64,000 nt of DNA from an uncultured Bacteroidales bacterium (GTDB lineage Bacteria > Bacteroidota > Bacteroidia > Bacteroidales > UBA932). Both the position numbers and the translations under genes were made by a program. Shown here in pieces: positions 31,028 to 41,049 of the stretch; positions within the stretch are counted from its first letter, which is position 1, and each line of letters opens with the position of its first letter. The notes under the pieces are model-generated. The model had not been told where the DNA came from. It saw nothing but the letters and a program-made list of their open reading frames with translations, and ran no database searches. Location: the NCBI GenBank assembly GCA_934726455.1, contig CAKVDS010000002.1:1-64000 (forward strand), given 5' to 3'.

Positions 31028-33060
31028 ATCTGTTTTTTGTTCGATTTATTCTTTGGATATGCTATACGCTCGTGGTTGAGCTGGGCGAGATACTGCTTAA
31101 GCGTCTCCTTGACCGTATTGAGCTCGCTGATCGTGATGTCGGCATTGTCAAACTGCCCCTCGTCCATCTTGCCGGCCACTATACTCTCCACAAAATCCGA
31201 ATATGCCTTCGGCGTGTTCTCCTTGACCGTCCGGGAAGCCGCCTCTATGCTGTCGCAGAGCATGAGGACTATCTGGGCCTTGGTCACCGGCTTGCGCCCG
31301 TTGTAGCGGAACTCGCCGACAAGGGCCGGATCACCGCCCTCCTTGAGGAACTTATTGTAGAAGTAGCGTACTATAGTGGTGCCGTGATGGGTGGCTATAA
31401 AGTCGATGATGACCTGCGGCATGTGGTGCTTCTGTGCTATCTCGATGCCGTCATCGACATGGCGCTTGATGTCATGTGCACTTTGGAGCGGGGTGAGTCC
31501 GCTGTGGTATTTGTGCTCCTCATCCTTGTTGAGCAGGGACTCGTTCTCCACGAAACAGAGAGGGTTGTTGACCTTGCCGATGTCATGGTACAGGGCACCG
31601 GCCCGGATGAGATCAGGGTTGATGTTCACAGCCCGCGCCACGGCATCCGCCATGTTCATCACCTGCAGAGAGTGCTGGAATGTGCCCGGCGCTTTCTGCT
31701 CAAGGGTACGGATGAGCGTGTTGGACGTATCGCACAGCTCCGTCAGACGGGAGTTGGAGACAAGATTGAATATGCGCTCAAAAAGGAACACAAGAGGATA
31801 GCCGGCCACGGTGAGAAGCGATCCGGCGAACAGGGCGATAAGCACACCCCATACGCTGCCGGAGACCACATCGGCCGCACGGAAACCAAGATATACGCAG
31901 GCAAGTATGGCAAAGGTAATCATGGCAGCGACAAACTGCTTCCATCCCCTCTGGAAACGCCTGAATATCATTATCATCACAAGTCCGGCAAGGACATACA
32001 TCACAAACATCACCGCCCCGCGCGAAGAAGCGAACAGCAGCGGCATCATCGATGCGACGTATACAGGAGCTATCTCCCTCGGCTCCATAAAAGCCTGAAG
32101 CATGAGGGCGGCAAGCGTGAAAGGCACAAAATACAGCACCGAAGCCCCGGCTCTTCCAAGCAGAAGCGCCGAAAGAGCGGCTATCAAGTACACCACCACA
32201 ATGTACGGATACCGGCTGTCCGCGAAGACCGCCGGGCAACTGAAGAAGATGGCAAGGTAGAGCATCAGCGCCAAGGCGGCCGCGATGATGAAATTGCCCA
32301 GAAACATAAGTGCCGGAGAGCCTGCATAGCCCACGTTGGACTCGAACTCCTTCTTGTATGAGTCAAGCATCTGCTCTATCTCCTGTGTGACAATCTCATC
32401 TTTTGAGACAATCACCTGACCTGCGGAGACATACCCTGAAGTAGGCGATATTATGCGGTCCGCGTCTTCATTGACCAGACTTGTGGTCTGAGCATCGTAC
32501 AACACATTCGGCACGATAATGTCATAGACACCGCTCACCCGGAAGAGAGAGTCGAGGTTGACATCAGAAGCGGCCCCCAAATCGGCAAGGAGCTTGGCCT
32601 TGGCGTCCGACTTGAGATAGACCTCGGTGGACGGGACTTTATAGGCACGCTTGTCACGCTGCAGATATATCACGTCCGACAGCGGAGCACCGTCATTGCC
32701 GCGTTCATCAGAGTCGGCTATGACGCCCTTTTCGTATATCAAGCGGATTTCCGAAGCTACAGCACCACGCAAAGAACCCAAATCAAGGGCCTCGGCAGCG
32801 CTTATGTTCTTGTTGGCTATCTCTTCTGAATACTTATAATACGGTATGACTTCCACAGCCGCGGTCTCACGCTCGGCGCGCATCTGATCCGCAGTCTTGT
32901 ATATGGGGAACTCAAACTCCGCAAAGAGCGTCTCATACTTCCATTCCTGGCCCCGCCGATAGTCATAGGGAAACTTGGAACTCCGCGGCAGCGAGACGAA
33001 CACTGCAGCGAAGACCAGAAGAAGAGGCAGGATGAGCTTGAGACGCGGGAGACTTTTCAT
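31024..33060 (-). CDS. PgpH-like 7TM-HD phosphohydrolase, probable c-di-AMP phosphodiesterase
   Basis: 678 aa. An N-terminal membrane segment (about 8-24) is followed by an extracytoplasmic 7TMR-HDED-type domain (to about 270). Then come seven membrane helices (about 275-450) and a cytoplasmic HD domain with LYHDIGKVNNP (His492-Asp493), AQKHHMPQVIIDFIATHHG and LCDSIEA. PgpH enzymes of this layout hydrolyse cyclic di-AMP, a regulator of potassium and osmotic balance. A TrkH potassium transporter is encoded further along (47,147-48,595). The gene lies 10 nt after gyrB and is coupled to tig. Confidence 0.92.
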   Translation of the reverse strand: MKSLPRLKLILPLLLVFAAVFVSLPRSSKFPYDYRRGQEWKYETLFAEFEFPIYKTADQMRAERETAAVEVIPYYKYSEEIANKNISAAEALDLGSLRGAVASEIRLIYEKGVIADSDERGNDGAPLSDVIYLQRDKRAYKVPSTEVYLKSDAKAKLLADLGAASDVNLDSLFRVSGVYDIIVPNVLYDAQTTSLVNEDADRIISPTSGYVSAGQVIVSKDEIVTQEIEQMLDSYKKEFESNVGYAGSPALMFLGNFIIAAALALMLYLAIFFSCPAVFADSRYPYIVVVYLIAALSALLLGRAGASVLYFVPFTLAALMLQAFMEPREIAPVYVASMMPLLFASSRGAVMFVMYVLAGLVMIMIFRRFQRGWKQFVAAMITFAILACVYLGFRAADVVSGSVWGVLIALFAGSLLTVAGYPLVFLFERIFNLVSNSRLTELCDTSNTLIRTLEQKAPGTFQHSLQVMNMADAVARAVNINPDLIRAGALYHDIGKVNNPLCFVENESLLNKDEEHKYHSGLTPLQSAHDIKRHVDDGIEIAQKHHMPQVIIDFIATHHGTTIVRYFYNKFLKEGGDPALVGEFRYNGRKPVTKAQIVLMLCDSIEAASRTVKENTPKAYSDFVESIVAGKMDEGQFDNADITISELNTVKETLKQYLAQLNHERIAYPKNKSNKKQI

Positions 33061-33070
33061 CAGAAACAGG

Positions 33071-35083
33071 CTATGCGTCGATATTGGCGTAGTGGGCGTT
33101 CTCCTCTATGAACTGACGGCGTGGCGGAACATCATCACCCATAAGCATGGAGAAAGTACGTTCAGCCGCGGCAGCATTGTCGATCGTAATCTTGCGCAGA
33201 CGACGGCGTGCCGGATCCATGGTGGTATCCCAGAGCTGCTGCTCCGACATCTCACCGAGACCCTTGTAGCGCTGCACCGTATAACCCTTGTCAGAGCCTT
33301 TGCCGAGAGCCATGGCAGCCTCTTCGCGCTGCGCTTCTGTCCAGCAATAGATCTCCTCCTTGCCTTTCTTCACCAGATAGAGAGGCGGAGTGGCAAGATA
33401 GACGTAACCGTTCTTGATGAGATCGAACATATAGCGGAAGAAGAAAGTGAGGATGAGACATGCGATATGCGAACCGTCGACATCGGCATCGGTCATGATC
33501 ACTATCTTGTGATAACGGAGTTTGCTCAGATCCATGTGCTTCTCCCCGTTCTCGTCTTCCTGGGCCACTGTCACGCCGAGAGCCGTATAGATGTTGCGGA
33601 TCTCCTCGGAGTCGAAAGCCCTGTCTCCTGAAGCCTTCTCGACATTGAGGATCTTGCCTCGAAGCGGAAGTATCGCCTGAGTGTCACGGTTGCGTCCCTG
33701 CTTGGCGGTACCGCCGGCGGAGTCTCCCTCGACAAGGAAGAGTTCGCACTTTTCAGGGTCACGGTTGGCACAGTCGGCCAGTTTTCCAGGCATTCCTCCT
33801 CCCGTCATGAAACTCTTGCGCTGCACCATCTCACGGGCCTTGCGCGCAGCGGCACGTGCGGTGGCGGCAAGTACAATCTTCTCGATGATCAGTTTCGCCT
33901 CCTTCGGATGTTCCTCAAGATAAGCCTCCATGGCGGCTGAAGTCGCCTGCGATACGGCTGAAGTCACCTCGGGGTTGCCAAGCTTGGTCTTGGTCTGACC
34001 CTCAAACTGAGGCTCAGCCACCTTGACTGAGATGACTGCCGTGAGCCCCTCGCGGAAATCCTCAGGAGAAAGTTCGCCCTTGAACTTGTCAAGCAGCTTG
34101 TTCTTCTCGGCATACTGCTTGAGCGAACGGCTGAGGCCCATCTTGAAACCCTGAAGATGTGTGCCGCCCTCTATAGTGTTGATATTGTTGACATAGGAGT
34201 AGATTTTCTCCGAGAATCCGTTGTTGTACTGGAGAGCTATGTCGATAGGGATGATCTTGTCGGAGTTGACACATATAGGATCCGGGATGAGCGTCTGCGC
34301 CCCGGCATCAAGATATTCGATAAACTCGCTCAAACCCTTGGTAGAGTAGAACACCTCGGAACGGAACACCTTGCGTCCGGTAGCCTTGGACTCCCCCGTC
34401 ACAGAATCCATGGCAAATTCATCAACTTCCTCCCTCTTGTCTGTGAGGGTGATGCGTATGCCCTTGTTAAGGAAAGAAAGCTCGCGCAGACGGGCCGCCA
34501 AAGTCTCATATTTGTAGACAGTGGTCTGGGTGAAAATCTCCGGATCCGGATGGAAGGTGATGATGGTGCCGGTATCTTCGCATTCACCGACAACCTCCAC
34601 CGGCCCGAGCGGCTTGCCCTTGGAGTAATTCTGCTTGAAAATCTTCCCCTCGCGGTGCACTTCAGCGATGAGGCTGTCTGACAAGGCGTTGACGCAGGAC
34701 ACGCCCACACCGTGCAGACCGCCTGACACCTTGTAACTTGACTTGTTGAACTTGCCGCCGGCATGGAGAACCGTCAACACGACCTCCAGTGCGGAGCGGT
34801 GTTCTTTCTCATGCATGCCGGTAGGTATGCCGCGCCCGTTGTCGGCGACCCTGATGGAGTTGTCCGGAAGGATCTGGACATCAACAGTGTCGCAGTATCC
34901 GGCCATGGCCTCATCGATACAGTTGTCAACCACCTCATAGACAAGGTGATGCAAGCCCCTCTCAGAGACATCGCCAATATACATTGACGGACGTTTGCGG
35001 ACTGCTTCCAGTCCTTCAAGCACTTGTATACTATTGGCGGAATACTGCTCCTCCGCCTGCTTCATATCTTCTTTATCTACCAT
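33071..35083 (-). CDS. gyrB: DNA gyrase subunit B
   Basis: 670 aa, full length. GHKL ATPase (VYEVVDNCIDEAMAGY, ADNGRGIPTGMH, GGLHGVGVSCVNALS), transducer domain, TOPRIM with EGDSAGGTAKQGRNR and ILPLRGKILNVEKA, metal site DADVDGSHI, and closing RYKGLGEMSEQQLWDTTMDP. With GyrA, encoded elsewhere, it introduces negative supercoils using ATP. It is the first gene of the gyrB-pgpH-tig operon, with its own -7 element just upstream. No quinolone- or aminocoumarin-specific change can be judged by eye. Confidence 0.98.
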   Translation of the reverse strand: MVDKEDMKQAEEQYSANSIQVLEGLEAVRKRPSMYIGDVSERGLHHLVYEVVDNCIDEAMAGYCDTVDVQILPDNSIRVADNGRGIPTGMHEKEHRSALEVVLTVLHAGGKFNKSSYKVSGGLHGVGVSCVNALSDSLIAEVHREGKIFKQNYSKGKPLGPVEVVGECEDTGTIITFHPDPEIFTQTTVYKYETLAARLRELSFLNKGIRITLTDKREEVDEFAMDSVTGESKATGRKVFRSEVFYSTKGLSEFIEYLDAGAQTLIPDPICVNSDKIIPIDIALQYNNGFSEKIYSYVNNINTIEGGTHLQGFKMGLSRSLKQYAEKNKLLDKFKGELSPEDFREGLTAVISVKVAEPQFEGQTKTKLGNPEVTSAVSQATSAAMEAYLEEHPKEAKLIIEKIVLAATARAAARKAREMVQRKSFMTGGGMPGKLADCANRDPEKCELFLVEGDSAGGTAKQGRNRDTQAILPLRGKILNVEKASGDRAFDSEEIRNIYTALGVTVAQEDENGEKHMDLSKLRYHKIVIMTDADVDGSHIACLILTFFFRYMFDLIKNGYVYLATPPLYLVKKGKEEIYCWTEAQREEAAMALGKGSDKGYTVQRYKGLGEMSEQQLWDTTMDPARRRLRKITIDNAAAAERTFSMLMGDDVPPRRQFIEENAHYANIDA

Positions 35084-35106
35084 CTCAGTACTGTCAAATA
35101 ATCTCG

Positions 35107-35114
35107 CAAAGATA
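35107..35114 (-). promoter_or_regulatory. -7 element of the gyrB promoter
   Basis: TATCTTTG on the minus strand, 23 nt before the gyrB ATG. The -33 element is not well defined. Confidence 0.6.
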
Positions 35115-35125
35115 CTAATTTTTTA

Positions 35126-36694
35126 CTATAAACTCAGGCTGAGCCCGACTGTGAGATACGGCCCTTTCTCCACATATCCCGGGTGTCTCTCTATTTTCAT
35201 GCAGGCAAGGTTGCCGGCATGCGCCCAGACACCCCACATCCTGTCAATCTTATACTCTCCGAAAAGGCCGACATCGACATATCCGCGCAAATCCTGAAGC
35301 GACGGGGACGCAGCACTGCGTGACGATGCCCCCTGGGCGGCAAGGCCGGCATAGACCCTGTTCATCCAATTGTACGTCAGACGCATATCGCCGCTGAACA
35401 TCGCAGGCGCATATACTTCCGCCTGTTTGTCAAACTGCACATCAGAGAAATGCAGATCGGCATCAGCATTGAAGCGCTCCGAGAGCCATACCATCTTCAG
35501 ATCGACATAACTCTGGCGATAGTCGGCAAATCCAAGTCCGCAGGACGGAGCGTCGAGCGGAGAACCGGCACGGAAGACATAGCCACCCTTGAGGTCATAC
35601 TGGAACGACTGGCCTATCCGCCCCTGGGCACCCCCGTAGAAGTCGATTTTATCCCGGGAGGCGTCCGGCCCTGTCTGCCTGAGATAGAAATGATTGAGAT
35701 GCTTCATATCGTAGAGCGAATTGAGTTTGCGTCCGCCCCCGATACCGGCAAGGAATTTCATGTCAAGAGACCGCACCTCCAGCGAAGCCCGCAATGCAGG
35801 AGCCAATGTCAATGAGCCGGAACTTGCCGCAAGGTAATCCATCTGCACTCCGGCGTCCACATCGGCAGGGCCGAGGACAAATCTTATGTGCGGAGTAAGG
35901 GCGGCGAAGTTGACCGGCCTGTCACTGAAACCCTCCCGGCCGTCCTTAATCATGGCGGAGGTGAAATCAAAATCAAGAAGCACGCTGTAGCGCCCGTTGA
36001 TTATAGGACCGAAAGACCCGTCCACACCAAGCAGATGCTCCCCTATCCTGCCCGAAGACACCCTGTCGGCACCATAGCGGTAACTTGCGCCTATCCTGTA
36101 GAGGAAAGCCGTGCCCTCCCTGTCAGGGGAAGCCAGTCCGACCGAAACGCCGGCAGAATTGTAGGAAGAGTTCGCGATGCCGTCTCCGGCGAAAATCCCG
36201 CTGTATCCGCCTCCGAAAGAGAGTCTGCCGATACGGCTGTGATAGTGCCCGCTGACCCCGGCCTCATCGCTCAAGTCATGGAAAGTGTCGCCTGCATAGC
36301 CGGCGCCGTGATTGTACAGGCTCACTCCGACATTCTTCTCCGAGAGAGGTGTGTAGGCCAGATCCAGCACCGGATGCAGGGAATATCCCGCGCCGGCCCT
36401 CGCATACAGGACACGGCCGTCATACGGAACAGGCTCCGGGGTGAGCTTTATCTGATACGGTGTAAAGTCATAGGCCCCCATGTACGGCGAGTCGAAGACT
36501 GAATAATCGAAATTATAGTCGAAGCGGTAGAGAGAGTCAGGCACACTCTCCGGCACTGTTTTTTTATGGAAATCCGAAAAACGGGTTTCGTATTCGTTGG
36601 TCACCTCGACACTCTGGTCTATGCCCTGCGAAAAGGCAGGCACAGCCGAAAGGACCGCGGCAGATACAAATATGAGTTTTGTCTTCATAATCAC
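35126..36694 (-). CDS. Outer-membrane beta-barrel protein (TonB-receptor-like)
   Basis: 522 aa with a signal peptide (cleavage near VPAFSQ). The mature protein is mostly alternating aromatic and polar strands (YARAGAGYSLHPVLDLAYTP, YHSRIGRLSFGGGYSGIF, RLTYNWMNRVYAGLAAQG) and ends with aromatic and Leu residues (GPYLTVGLSLSL), typical of barrels. Bacteroidota genomes often pair such a protein with a large TPR protein, as here, where the start overlaps the TPR stop by 4 nt. There is no TonB box or plug, so it is not a classical receptor. The ligand is unknown. Confidence 0.8.
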   Translation of the reverse strand: MIMKTKLIFVSAAVLSAVPAFSQGIDQSVEVTNEYETRFSDFHKKTVPESVPDSLYRFDYNFDYSVFDSPYMGAYDFTPYQIKLTPEPVPYDGRVLYARAGAGYSLHPVLDLAYTPLSEKNVGVSLYNHGAGYAGDTFHDLSDEAGVSGHYHSRIGRLSFGGGYSGIFAGDGIANSSYNSAGVSVGLASPDREGTAFLYRIGASYRYGADRVSSGRIGEHLLGVDGSFGPIINGRYSVLLDFDFTSAMIKDGREGFSDRPVNFAALTPHIRFVLGPADVDAGVQMDYLAASSGSLTLAPALRASLEVRSLDMKFLAGIGGGRKLNSLYDMKHLNHFYLRQTGPDASRDKIDFYGGAQGRIGQSFQYDLKGGYVFRAGSPLDAPSCGLGFADYRQSYVDLKMVWLSERFNADADLHFSDVQFDKQAEVYAPAMFSGDMRLTYNWMNRVYAGLAAQGASSRSAASPSLQDLRGYVDVGLFGEYKIDRMWGVWAHAGNLACMKIERHPGYVEKGPYLTVGLSLSL

Positions 36695-39663
36695 TTGTTC
36701 ATAAGATCCGAAAGCCGGGAGAGGCGTTTGCTGACATTGTCCGCTACATCATCGTGTCCGTCTGACGGCTCGTAGCCGTCGCGGATACTCTCATAAGTGG
36801 CCTTGGCCTGCTCATAACGGCCGCGCTCCACAAAAGAGTCGCCAAGCACCAAGTAAGCCTTGGCAAGCCAGTAGGACTGGTTTCCGGCAGTCTGTGAGAA
36901 ACTGTACACTTCAGCCTCCACCTTGTCGAAATCGCCTGTGTCGTAGAGATTCTGGATCGTCATGTACCGGCCCTCGGCGCCTTCCGGAGTAGAAGGGTCG
37001 GAGCCAAGCGAGGCGAAAAGCTTCATGGCCTCGTCCCTGCGGGACATGGCAAGACATGATTTAGCCTTGACATACTCGGCCTCACGCCTGAGTGCCGTTG
37101 AGGCAGGAGCATTAGCAATCACAGCATCAGAGGCGCTTATCGCCGAATCATAATCCTTGTTCCGATAAGCTGAACGCATCATGCCCTGACGGGCCACATC
37201 CCTGTTGTCGTCCATCTTCGTGGATGCCAGAAGCGATGAATAACCCCTATATGCATCCTGATAGCGCTCAAGCTCATACGAAAGCTGCGCGTAGTGGAGC
37301 ATGGACATCTCCGCAAAAGAATAACCGGAAGCGGAAACCATTGACTTGGAATAATAGTCGCAGGCCTTCTCCTTGTCGCCGGTGGAGCGATAGCACTCCG
37401 CCATATAGAATTCGGCCTTGAGCATGTCCGTGCTCTGAGGATAGGACTGCATGAACTTACCAAGGGAGTTGATGGCTTCGGCATAATTGCCGGAAAGGTA
37501 CATCTGCTCGGCGGTATTGAAGTACATCTTCTCTTTCTCGGCATCGGATTTGGCGGCGTTCAGTGAATTGGCCTCGACATATTCAAGGAACTTGTCCGGC
37601 CTCTTCATCTTGCGGTAGATGGACTCTATCGCAAGCATCGACTCCTCGGCGTACTCGCTCTGCGGAAGATCCGCGACGACCTGCTTGTAGCATTCCAACG
37701 ATTTGTCGTACTGGGCCATGTTGCGGTAGACCATGCCCATGCCTATCAAGGCCTTGGCGGAACAGATCTTATCCGGAACCGTATTCTTGAGGCGGGTGAA
37801 TGTCCGGATGGCGTCGTTGTTGTTCTTGAGATCCATCTGCGCCTTGCCGAGCTCATATACGGCATCGGCATACATCGGGGCGGACGGCGAAGCATCTTCC
37901 ACATGCAGAAGCGTCGAGACCTTGCGCTTCTTGTCTCCCGACAGGCCGTAGGAGATGGCCTGCTGATAGTAAGGATAGATGTTGTCCGGGGTGAAATACT
38001 CGGATATCACACGCTGGTAAGATGTTATGGCGGCCTTGTAGTCGCGCCGGCCGAAGTCGCAGTCCGCACGCCTCACCATTGCATCTTCGCGGTAGAGAGG
38101 GTCCCCGTCGGCAATGCATATGTCAAACCACCGTGCAGCTCCGGCATAGTCGCGCTGCTTGAAACAGCTGTAGGCGACATTATAGGCAAGGGACGCCCCC
38201 TCCTTGCTGCCGTCCAGAGCATCGGCATTGTAGAGCTCCGTGAACGTGCGCTCCGCAGTAGCATAATCCCCTGAACGATAACTCGCTTCGGCAAGCCAGT
38301 AACGGGAGAACTGGTTGAGCCTGTCGGTCTTCGGCAGATAATAGGCCGTGGCACGGAAATACGGGACAGCATCCCTGTACGAACCTCCGGCAAACAACTG
38401 CTCGCCACGCAGGAAATTGGCCTTGGTGTAGTTGTTCTGCATGTCCGGGGTCAGGTCGTCGATATTGTCATACGCAGCCACTGCCCCTGCATAATCCCTG
38501 TCATACAGAGCCGCGAGAGCCATGTAGCTGTAGATGGCGTTGCCCCGCTTGCGTGTAGACCAGCGCTTGATGTATCTGGAAAAGCCTCGGGTATCCTTGT
38601 TAAGATCAAGGGCCAGTTTGGCATAGTTGAAAGCGGCGTCCTCGGTGATCTCGGGATCGAAATCCACAGTGGAAGCATCGTAGAACGCAGCCATTGCAGC
38701 CACCTGGTTGCGGGTGTGCACATAGGCGTTGCCCAGATGATAGTTGGCAATCTGTCCGAGCGAATCGCTCCGGTCCGTCATGTTGCTGTAGTTTTCTATC
38801 GCGCCCTTGTAGTCGTGCACGGAATAGAGGACCGAGCCGGCATAGAAATAATCCTTGCGGTTCATCTCCTTGTGGGAAAATGCCTCGTAGTATTCCCTTG
38901 CCTTGTCGTTGTCCCCGAGGATCAGGCTGGATTCGGAGATGATCCTGGCAAGCCTGTCCCTGCGCTCCGGCGGCGCCTGCTGATAGATTCTCTCTCCCTC
39001 GCGCACCGCAAAGGCATAGTTCTTTTGATTGAACTCACAATCAACTATATAGAACTCGCACAATTGAGTGAATCTCGGGTCAGGAGACGCCTTCCAGAAT
39101 GAGGCTTCCGCCTCCGCAAAACGGCTGTCGTCGTAGTATATGACACCCGTCAGATACCGTCCCGGAGCGGTGTATTCGGAGAAGTCCAGAGCCTCCAGTA
39201 TCATGAAGAACTGGAGAGCCTCGCTCTGCCTGCCGAGGGAGAACTCGCAGTAGCCGCACTTGAATATGTATTCGGCCGTCTGCTGCGCATCAAGGACGGA
39301 GGAATTGACTTTTGAGAATTCCAGCGCGGCCTCCCCATAATTGCCGGCATCGAAAAGCAGGCGCGCGTTTTCGAAGCGGATGTGCGGAGTAAGCACCGAC
39401 GACGGGTACTTCCTGTCATATTCCGAGATAAGCTGAGGGTAGCCCGCGGTACGCATCTTGACTGCACACAGGACAGAATATCCGTCAGTCATAGGGTCGG
39501 AAGGCAATGACTCGAATATGGCCAGCGCCCTGTCGTACAACCCGTTGGCGTATAGATCAACCGCCCGTCTGTATTCCGGGGAAACGGATTCAGAAGCCTG
39601 AAGCGCACACGGAAACGTGAGCGCTGCGGCCAAGGAAACTGCAAGTATAGTTTTAAGTTTCAT
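36691..39663 (-). CDS. Large exported TPR-repeat protein
   Basis: 990 aa with a signal peptide (to about LQASES) and then near-continuous tetratricopeptide repeats. Units such as YRRAVDLYANGLYDRALAIF, AAITSYQRVISEYFTPDN, SLECYKQVVADLPQSEYAEESML and AINSLGKFMQSYPQSTDML recur about every 34-38 residues to the end. The fold forms a superhelical scaffold for protein contacts, probably in the periplasm. It leads a two-gene operon with the beta-barrel protein downstream and shares a short divergent region with the FtsE-like gene. The partner protein is not identifiable. Confidence 0.88.
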   Translation of the reverse strand: MKLKTILAVSLAAALTFPCALQASESVSPEYRRAVDLYANGLYDRALAIFESLPSDPMTDGYSVLCAVKMRTAGYPQLISEYDRKYPSSVLTPHIRFENARLLFDAGNYGEAALEFSKVNSSVLDAQQTAEYIFKCGYCEFSLGRQSEALQFFMILEALDFSEYTAPGRYLTGVIYYDDSRFAEAEASFWKASPDPRFTQLCEFYIVDCEFNQKNYAFAVREGERIYQQAPPERRDRLARIISESSLILGDNDKAREYYEAFSHKEMNRKDYFYAGSVLYSVHDYKGAIENYSNMTDRSDSLGQIANYHLGNAYVHTRNQVAAMAAFYDASTVDFDPEITEDAAFNYAKLALDLNKDTRGFSRYIKRWSTRKRGNAIYSYMALAALYDRDYAGAVAAYDNIDDLTPDMQNNYTKANFLRGEQLFAGGSYRDAVPYFRATAYYLPKTDRLNQFSRYWLAEASYRSGDYATAERTFTELYNADALDGSKEGASLAYNVAYSCFKQRDYAGAARWFDICIADGDPLYREDAMVRRADCDFGRRDYKAAITSYQRVISEYFTPDNIYPYYQQAISYGLSGDKKRKVSTLLHVEDASPSAPMYADAVYELGKAQMDLKNNNDAIRTFTRLKNTVPDKICSAKALIGMGMVYRNMAQYDKSLECYKQVVADLPQSEYAEESMLAIESIYRKMKRPDKFLEYVEANSLNAAKSDAEKEKMYFNTAEQMYLSGNYAEAINSLGKFMQSYPQSTDMLKAEFYMAECYRSTGDKEKACDYYSKSMVSASGYSFAEMSMLHYAQLSYELERYQDAYRGYSSLLASTKMDDNRDVARQGMMRSAYRNKDYDSAISASDAVIANAPASTALRREAEYVKAKSCLAMSRRDEAMKLFASLGSDPSTPEGAEGRYMTIQNLYDTGDFDKVEAEVYSFSQTAGNQSYWLAKAYLVLGDSFVERGRYEQAKATYESIRDGYEPSDGHDDVADNVSKRLSRLSDLMNK

Positions 39664-39688
39664 ACCTATGATATAAAGCCCAAGTCTA

Positions 39689-39696
39689 CAAATTTA
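39689..39696 (-). promoter_or_regulatory. -7 element for the TPR/barrel operon
   Basis: TAAATTTG on the minus strand, 25 nt before the TPR ATG. It lies back to back with the FtsE-like promoter at 39,712-39,719. Confidence 0.55.
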
Positions 39697-39711
39697 CTCA
39701 ATTTTTTCGAC

Positions 39712-39719
39712 TATATTTG
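39712..39719 (+). promoter_or_regulatory. -7 element of the ftsE promoter
   Basis: TATATTTG, with only five bases (CGCTC) to the ATG at 39725. Transcription would begin at or within a base or two of the start codon, so the mRNA is probably leaderless. Confidence 0.65.
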
Positions 39720-39724
39720 CGCTC

Positions 39725-40402
39725 ATGGCGAAAACTCCAGTCATATCGTTCTCGGGAGCCGACATTCTGGGCGGCGACAGCACCGTCATCTACGGCCTCG
39801 ATCTCGAAGTCTTCCCGGGCGACCTCGTCTACATAGTCGGCAAAGTCGGAAGCGGCAAGACATCCATAATACGCACAATCACAGCTGAGAATCCGCTCGG
39901 CGCGGGAAGCGGGACCGTCTGCGGATACCGGCTTGAAAACATCCGCAAGAAAGACATCCCCTACCTGCGGCGCAGATTAGGGGTCGTGTTCCAGGATTTC
40001 CAGCTCCTGATGGACCGCAGCGTGGAGGACAACCTGTCTTTCGTCTTGAAAGCGACAGGATGGAAGGACAGCAAAGACATCAGCCGCCGCATCGGCGAGG
40101 TGCTGGAATCAGTGGGGATGGAGACCAAAGCCCACAAGATGCCACACCAGCTCTCCGGCGGCGAGCAGCAGCGCATAGCGATAGCCCGCGCCCTGCTCAA
40201 CGAACCGGAAGTCATAGTGGCCGATGAGCCTACAGGCAACCTTGATGACGACACGGCAGAAGGAATCCTCCAGCTGCTCAAAAAAATAAACGAAGAGAAA
40301 AACACCGCCATAGTCATGGTCACCCACAACAGAGGCATCTGCGCACGCTACCCGGGGAGAGTGTTCGAGACAGTGGACGAAAGCTGCAGAGAGCTGGCAT
40401 GA
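39725..40402 (+). CDS. ftsE: FtsE-like ABC transporter ATP-binding protein
   Basis: 225 aa. Walker A GKVGSGKTS (about 39-47), Q-loop VVFQDFQLL, signature LSGGEQQRIAIARALLNEP, Walker B VIVADEPTGNLD and the switch His in VTHN. Length and the phrase order fit FtsE of Bacteroidota, which pairs with FtsX to activate cell-wall hydrolases at division. FtsX is not adjacent; the next gene is endonuclease III, overlapping by 4 nt. The cassette could serve another exporter, but the closest pattern is FtsE. Confidence 0.85.
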   Translation: MAKTPVISFSGADILGGDSTVIYGLDLEVFPGDLVYIVGKVGSGKTSIIRTITAENPLGAGSGTVCGYRLENIRKKDIPYLRRRLGVVFQDFQLLMDRSVEDNLSFVLKATGWKDSKDISRRIGEVLESVGMETKAHKMPHQLSGGEQQRIAIARALLNEPEVIVADEPTGNLDDDTAEGILQLLKKINEEKNTAIVMVTHNRGICARYPGRVFETVDESCRELA

Positions 40403-41049
40403 CAAGGGCTGAAAGATACGCCGGGATCCTTGACTACTTCAGCAGGCACAACCCCGATGCCCGTTCAGAACTGCATTTCAGTTCGACATTCCAGCTGCTC
40501 GTGGCGGTCATGCTCTCTGCACAGTGCACGGATAAGAGGGTCAACCTCACCACCCCGGCACTGTTTGAGGCCTATCCCGATCCGGAAAGTCTCTCCAAAG
40601 CCGGATTCGAAGATGTGCTGGCCCTGATAAAATCCATCTCTTACCCGAACAGCAAGGCCCGGCACCTCATAGCGATGGCGGACAAGCTTGTAACAGACTT
40701 CGGCGGAGAAGTCCCGTCGGACATAGACAAGCTCATGACTCTGCCCGGCGTCGGGAGGAAGACTGCTAATGTGGTGGCTTCAGTGACATGGGGAGAACCC
40801 GTGATCGCAGTGGACACGCACGTGTTCAGGGTTGCACGCAGGCTCGGCCTGTCATCAGGCAGAACGCCTCTGGAAGTGGAGAAAGATCTCGAACGCCACA
40901 TTCCTCCCGAGCTGCGCCCGGTGGCCCACCATTGGCTGATCCTGCACGGACGCTACACCTGCACGGCCATAAAACCAAAGTGCGAAGGCTGTCCCCTCGC
41001 ACTCTGGTGTAAAGACCGGTCTGACGCTACGCGCAGAACTGGCGCTTGA
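40399..41049 (+). CDS. nth: Endonuclease III, DNA glycosylase/AP lyase
   Basis: 216 aa. The helix-hairpin-helix is LPGVGRKTANVV with the catalytic Lys, followed by VDTHVFRVARRLGL with the catalytic Asp. The C-terminal [4Fe-4S] cluster ligands are C-x6-C-x2-C-x5-C (CTAIKPKC EGC PLALWC). It removes oxidised pyrimidines and nicks the abasic site in base-excision repair. It is translationally coupled to the FtsE-like gene, and its last 23 bases overlap the convergent phosphomutase gene. Confidence 0.97.
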   Translation: MTRAERYAGILDYFSRHNPDARSELHFSSTFQLLVAVMLSAQCTDKRVNLTTPALFEAYPDPESLSKAGFEDVLALIKSISYPNSKARHLIAMADKLVTDFGGEVPSDIDKLMTLPGVGRKTANVVASVTWGEPVIAVDTHVFRVARRLGLSSGRTPLEVEKDLERHIPPELRPVAHHWLILHGRYTCTAIKPKCEGCPLALWCKDRSDATRRTGA